Assembly: GCA_947483345.1 (NCBI GenBank)
Contig: CANKNL010000093.1
Coordinates: 1-10,100, forward strand
DNA length: 10,100 bases
Origin: Chitinophagaceae bacterium
Lineage (GTDB): Bacteria; Bacteroidota; Bacteroidia; Chitinophagales; Chitinophagaceae
Reading direction: 5' to 3'
Both the position numbers and the translations under genes were made by a program. The notes under the pieces are model-generated. The model saw only the letters and a list, made by a program, of their open reading frames with translations, was not told where the DNA came from and did not search any database. Positions 7,719 through 10,100 of the stretch are shown here, one piece after another; positions within the stretch are counted from its first letter, which is position 1; every line of letters begins with the position of its first letter.

Positions 7719-8600
7719 TTATTTATTCAGATAGGCTTTAATTTTTTGATGCACCCCGCTACTTAGTGGAACCAATGGCAGACGCAACACATTTTCTATT
7801 AAACCCAGTTCCGATAAAAAAGCTTTTGCACCCGCCGGATTATTTTCTGCAAAAAGCAGATCATTCCCTTCCAGGCATTTATAATGCAATGGCCTGGCAG
7901 ATGCGAAATCGCCTTTAAAACAAAACCTGACCATATCAGAAAAATCTTTTGGGAAACAATTGGCGGCCACACTGATTACGCCATCCATGCCACAAGCCAT
8001 CAATGGCAGGGTTAAATGATCATCGCCACTTACCACTAAAAAATGATCTGGCCTGTCGCGAAGAATATGCATGCATTGCACCATATTGCCACTGGCTTCT
8101 TTTATGCCGCAAATATTTTCTACTTCATTAGCCAGTCGTAAAGTTGTTTCTGAAGCCATGTTACTGCCTGTTCGTCCTGGTACATTATATAATATAACAG
8201 GCTTGGGGCTTGCATCTGCAATATTTTTATAATGCTGAAAAATGCCCTCCTGCGAAGGTTTATTATAATTGGGGCTTGCACTTAAAACGGCCATTGCTTT
8301 TTCAAGTGGAAAGCTCTGCAAATTCTCCATGACCTCCTTTGTATTATTACCGCCAATACCAACCACCACGGGTACTCTGCCATTTACTTTTTCGTAAGTA
8401 TAATTTATGATATCATATTTCTCCTCTGTATCCAGTGTTGGTGTTTCGCCGGTAGTACCCAGGGTAACGATATAATCTATTCCATTGCCGATGATAAAAT
8501 CAATTACATTTCCTAAAGCATCAAGATCTACCTTCATGGTTGATTTAAATGGCGTTACAATAGCTACACCGGTGCCTTGTAATGTGGATCGTACATTCAT
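7719..8600 (-). CDS. dapA: 4-hydroxy-tetrahydrodipicolinate synthase
   Basis: Condenses pyruvate with aspartate semialdehyde, the first committed step of the diaminopimelate/lysine pathway; the product supplies peptidoglycan and protein synthesis. The 293 residues fit the family length and its TIM barrel. Seen: TGVAIVTPF 10-18, pyruvate-binding GTTGE at 48-52, SPNYNKPSQEG 109-119 with Tyr112 at the interface triad, Tyr138 and Arg143 in YNVPGRTG, and Schiff-base Lys167 in GIKEASG. I chose the ATG at 8600 because the family begins just before this point; a longer reading frame runs up to 8705 but would cross a terminator hairpin and a tRNA fragment. The promoter must lie in the roughly 50 bases between 8600 and the upstream terminator; no clear TAnnTTTG is visible there. 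The esterase gene follows after one base. Confidence 0.97.
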   Translation of the reverse strand: MNVRSTLQGTGVAIVTPFKSTMKVDLDALGNVIDFIIGNGIDYIVTLGTTGETPTLDTEEKYDIINYTYEKVNGRVPVVVGIGGNNTKEVMENLQSFPLEKAMAVLSASPNYNKPSQEGIFQHYKNIADASPKPVILYNVPGRTGSNMASETTLRLANEVENICGIKEASGNMVQCMHILRDRPDHFLVVSGDDHLTLPLMACGMDGVISVAANCFPKDFSDMVRFCFKGDFASARPLHYKCLEGNDLLFAENNPAGAKAFLSELGLIENVLRLPLVPLSSGVHQKIKAYLNK

Positions 8601-8651
8601 AAAACAAATTTTTGTGAAGTTATTGAGAACTGTTGGATTAAAGTAAACAAA

Positions 8652-8684
8652 AAAAGCCTCCAATACAATGTATTGAAGGCTTTT
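8652..8684 (-). terminator. Intrinsic terminator of a lost or displaced tRNA gene
   Basis: A 15-base inverted repeat with one mismatch (8652-8666 with 8670-8684, C8660 against A8676) and a 3-base AAT loop. On the minus strand the stem is followed by a T-run and TTTG. It begins two bases after the tRNA-Asp 3'-end match at 8686-8700, the expected place for a tRNA terminator, and sits upstream of dapA, which it isolates from transcription coming from the right. Confidence 0.85.
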
Positions 8685-8685
8685 G

Positions 8686-8700
8686 CGGACCGGACGGGAC
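8686..8700 (-). other. tRNA-Asp 3'-end fragment, candidate attachment or disruption site
   Basis: The minus strand reads GTCCCGTCCGGTCCG, which fits positions 59-73 of a bacterial tRNA-Asp: end of the T loop, T-stem strand CCCGT, acceptor strand CCGGTCC and discriminator G, without encoded CCA. The matching E. coli tRNA-Asp end is very similar. Upstream on the minus strand the T loop is broken: TTGCGGT stands where TTCGAGT is expected, and no anticodon or D arm follows. So only the 3' end is present. It is next to a good terminator. Recognition is from memory of tRNA sequences; a short chance match is possible but unlikely given the terminator. Confidence 0.6.
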
Positions 8701-8788
8701 CGCAACTGTAAATCGTCAGCACAATCTGGACTAAAAATAGGTTAATTTTAGATAGTGTTTCCCTTGTTAACTCTAAAAACAAAATGTT

Positions 8789-9142
8789 ATGGGAACAAAT
8801 CAAAAACAGTCCACAGAAAACTTCATTAAAGACATTCGCCGCAAGACCAGGCGGTTATTTTCCTCCGAACAAAAGATTCTGATAGTGATGGAAGCACTAC
8901 GGGGTGAGACCTCTACAGCTGAGATCTGCCGTAAGCACGGGATTAACCAGGCCTTGTTTTACAAATGGAACAAGGAGTTTATGGAAGCAGGGAAAAAACG
9001 CTTGAATGGCGATACAACCCGAGAAGCTACCAGTGATGAAGTAACCGAACTGCGCAAAGAAAATCTACGATTAAAAGAAATGGTAGCCGATCTTATGCTT
9101 CGTTACGACATTGTAAAAAAAAGCTTGAGCATCTTGGAGTAA
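8789..9142 (+). CDS. IS3-family transposase OrfA (HTH subunit)
   Basis: A 117-residue DNA-binding protein of the HTH_Tnp_1/IS3 OrfA type. Seen: a basic N-terminal part (RRKTRRLF 17-24), a helix-turn-helix at about 25-65 (SSEQKILIVMEAL, then ICRKHGINQALFYKWNKEF), and a C-terminal heptad-like coiled coil (about 84-112, ELRKENLRLKEMV) as in the leucine zipper of OrfA proteins. It binds the IS ends; alone it usually acts as a regulator, and joined to OrfB by a -1 frameshift it forms the active transposase. The stop at 9140-9142 comes 18 bases after the slippery A-run. Confidence 0.93.
   Translation: MGTNQKQSTENFIKDIRRKTRRLFSSEQKILIVMEALRGETSTAEICRKHGINQALFYKWNKEFMEAGKKRLNGDTTREATSDEVTELRKENLRLKEMVADLMLRYDIVKKSLSILE
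9115..9121 (+). other. Predicted -1 programmed frameshift site (A AAA AAA)
   Basis: Eight consecutive A (9115-9122) lie in the orfA frame as GTA AAA AAA AGC. Both decoding tRNAs can slip one base back and stay paired, after which reading goes on as KLEHLGVSEKYQRR into orfB without a stop. OrfB lies in the -1 frame relative to orfA, as in IS3, IS150 and IS911. The orfA stop lies 18 bases downstream. A stimulating hairpin was not clearly identified. Confidence 0.7.
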
Positions 9143-9162
9143 GCGAAAAGTATCAACGACGT

Positions 9163-10100
9163 ATGAGATTAACAGCATCTGAAAAGCAGGAAATTATCTG
9201 GTTGGTTGAACGCTCAGACCTTGGTGTAAACAGAACCCTTGCACAAATAGGCATAAACAAAAGCACATTTTACAATTGGTATAAAGCCTATTTGGACAAT
9301 GGATCTGGAGGCCTTGAGCCAAAGCACAGCACCCGGCAACGCTGGAATGCAATACCCCAGGAAGAAAAGAATATTGTGGTTGAAATCTCTCTTGAGTACA
9401 CGGAGTTATCACCCCGGGAATTGTCCTGTAAACTCAGTGATACTAAAGGGATATTTATATCAGAATCCAGTGTTTACCGCATTTTGAGGGCAAGAGGGCT
9501 GATTACTACCCCCTCTCACATTTTACTAGCCGCCGGTAATGAATTTAGTCAAAAGACCTGCTTTGTTCATGAAATGTGGCAGACTGATTTTACCTACTTC
9601 AAGATCCTAGGATGGGGTTGGTATTACCTCAGCACAGTGTTGGATGATCACAGCCGTTATATCGTTCATTGGGAACTCTGCAAGACAATGAAAACAGAAG
9701 ATGTTCAACGGACGATTACCAGGGCCTTAGAAGCTGCAGCATTGCCAAAAGAGTTCAGGCCAAAGTTATTGTCGGACAATGGGGCTTGCTATATTGCAGC
9801 AGAACTGAAGGAGTTTTTAAAGGACAAAAAAATGAAATCAATACATGGTAAGCCCAATCATCCGCAAACTCAGGGCAAAATTGAACGCTATCACCGTTCA
9901 ATGAAAAATGTGGTAAAACTTGACAATTATTACTGCCCTGATGAGTTGATAGCCGCTTTAACTGCCTTTGTCCATTATTATAACCATGAGCGCTATCACG
10001 AATCGCTTGGCAACGTTACACCGGCAGATGTTTATTACGGAAGGCAGGATGAAATTTTTAAGTACAGAGAAAGAATCAAATCCATGTCGTTAAAAAGAAG
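9163..10100 (+). CDS. IS3-family transposase OrfB (DDE catalytic part), 3' end beyond the window
   Basis: Catalyses the strand cleavage and transfer of the IS by the copy-out-paste-in route known for the family. 312 complete codons are visible from the ATG at 9163. Seen: a second HTH near 24-43 (RTLAQIGINKSTFYNWYKAY), then an rve/integrase core with the triad D142 (WQTDFTY), D205 (LSDNGA) and E241 (QGKIERYH), exactly 35 residues between D205 and E241, and the C-terminal YNHERYHESLGNVTPADVY typical of IS3. The frame is open upstream of the ATG through 9121, so the main product is probably the OrfAB fusion; whether the ATG is used on its own is not known. Only the last few residues should be missing at the right edge. 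Confidence 0.93.
   Translation, partial: MRLTASEKQEIIWLVERSDLGVNRTLAQIGINKSTFYNWYKAYLDNGSGGLEPKHSTRQRWNAIPQEEKNIVVEISLEYTELSPRELSCKLSDTKGIFISESSVYRILRARGLITTPSHILLAAGNEFSQKTCFVHEMWQTDFTYFKILGWGWYYLSTVLDDHSRYIVHWELCKTMKTEDVQRTITRALEAAALPKEFRPKLLSDNGACYIAAELKEFLKDKKMKSIHGKPNHPQTQGKIERYHRSMKNVVKLDNYYCPDELIAALTAFVHYYNHERYHESLGNVTPADVYYGRQDEIFKYRERIKSMSLKR

Larger units (their letters stand above)
8707..10100 (+). mobile_element. IS3-family insertion sequence, right end beyond the window
   Basis: The element holds overlapping orfA and orfB in frames 0 and -1, with a DD35E transposase, the standard IS3-family layout. The left end is not certain. IS3-family ends begin with TG; candidates are TGTAAATC at 8707, immediately after the tRNA-derived sequence, and TGGACTAA at 8727. 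The right inverted repeat lies outside the window, so neither the repeat nor a 3-4 base target duplication can be checked. No frameshift or stop interrupts the visible transposase genes, so the copy may be active. Confidence 0.75.

Noticed and set aside
8685..8703. Short GCGG/CCGC inverted repeat
   Set aside because: Four base pairs across a 11-base loop, better explained as part of the tRNA-Asp 3' end sequence.
8601..8705. N-terminal extension of DapA up to 8705
   Set aside because: It would translate across a terminator hairpin and the tRNA fragment, and the DapA family starts at the ATG at 8600.
9194..9412. Minus-strand frame inside orfB
   Set aside because: Shadow of the transposase; no domain and full overlap with a clear DDE protein.

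Overview
The window looks like chromosome of a Bacteroidota bacterium, probably from the Chitinophagaceae or a close relative. This rests on the AT-rich non-coding DNA, the absence of clear Shine-Dalgarno sequences, a TAnnTTTG-type -7 element before clpC, signal peptides cut before Gln, and the resemblance I recall of the proteins to that group. No database search was possible, so the genus is inference.

Left part, minus strand: the 5' part of a large secreted, PKD-containing surface or cell-envelope protein runs off the left edge (1-1220). Its whole length is open in the window, so no stop is seen. After a 334-base AT-rich gap come cmk (cytidylate kinase, 1555-2241) and clpC (Clp/Hsp100 AAA+ unfoldase, 2343-4892). 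A strong intrinsic terminator lies between clpC and cmk. The clpC promoter probably lies just upstream, in the gap it shares with the divergent STAS gene.

Middle, plus strand: a small STAS-domain protein (5157-5531) is followed by rnz (ribonuclease Z, tRNA 3' processing, 5656-6558). rnz seems to begin at a TTG codon after an A/C-rich leader. It ends tail to tail, one base away, with a minus-strand pair: dapA (lysine and peptidoglycan precursor synthesis, 7719-8600) followed after one base by an exported esterase (6560-7717).

Right part: upstream of dapA lies a minus-strand intrinsic terminator (8652-8684). Directly next to it are 15 bases identical to what I expect for the 3' end of a tRNA-Asp gene (8686-8700), without the rest of the tRNA. 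From there to the right edge is an IS3-family insertion sequence (orfA, a -1 slippery site, and a 3'-truncated orfB with an intact DD35E triad). This junction marks the border between housekeeping chromosome and mobile DNA. It is either the displaced end of a tRNA used as an integration site or a tRNA gene broken by the IS. I see no new defence or metabolic system; most of the window is ordinary core genome.
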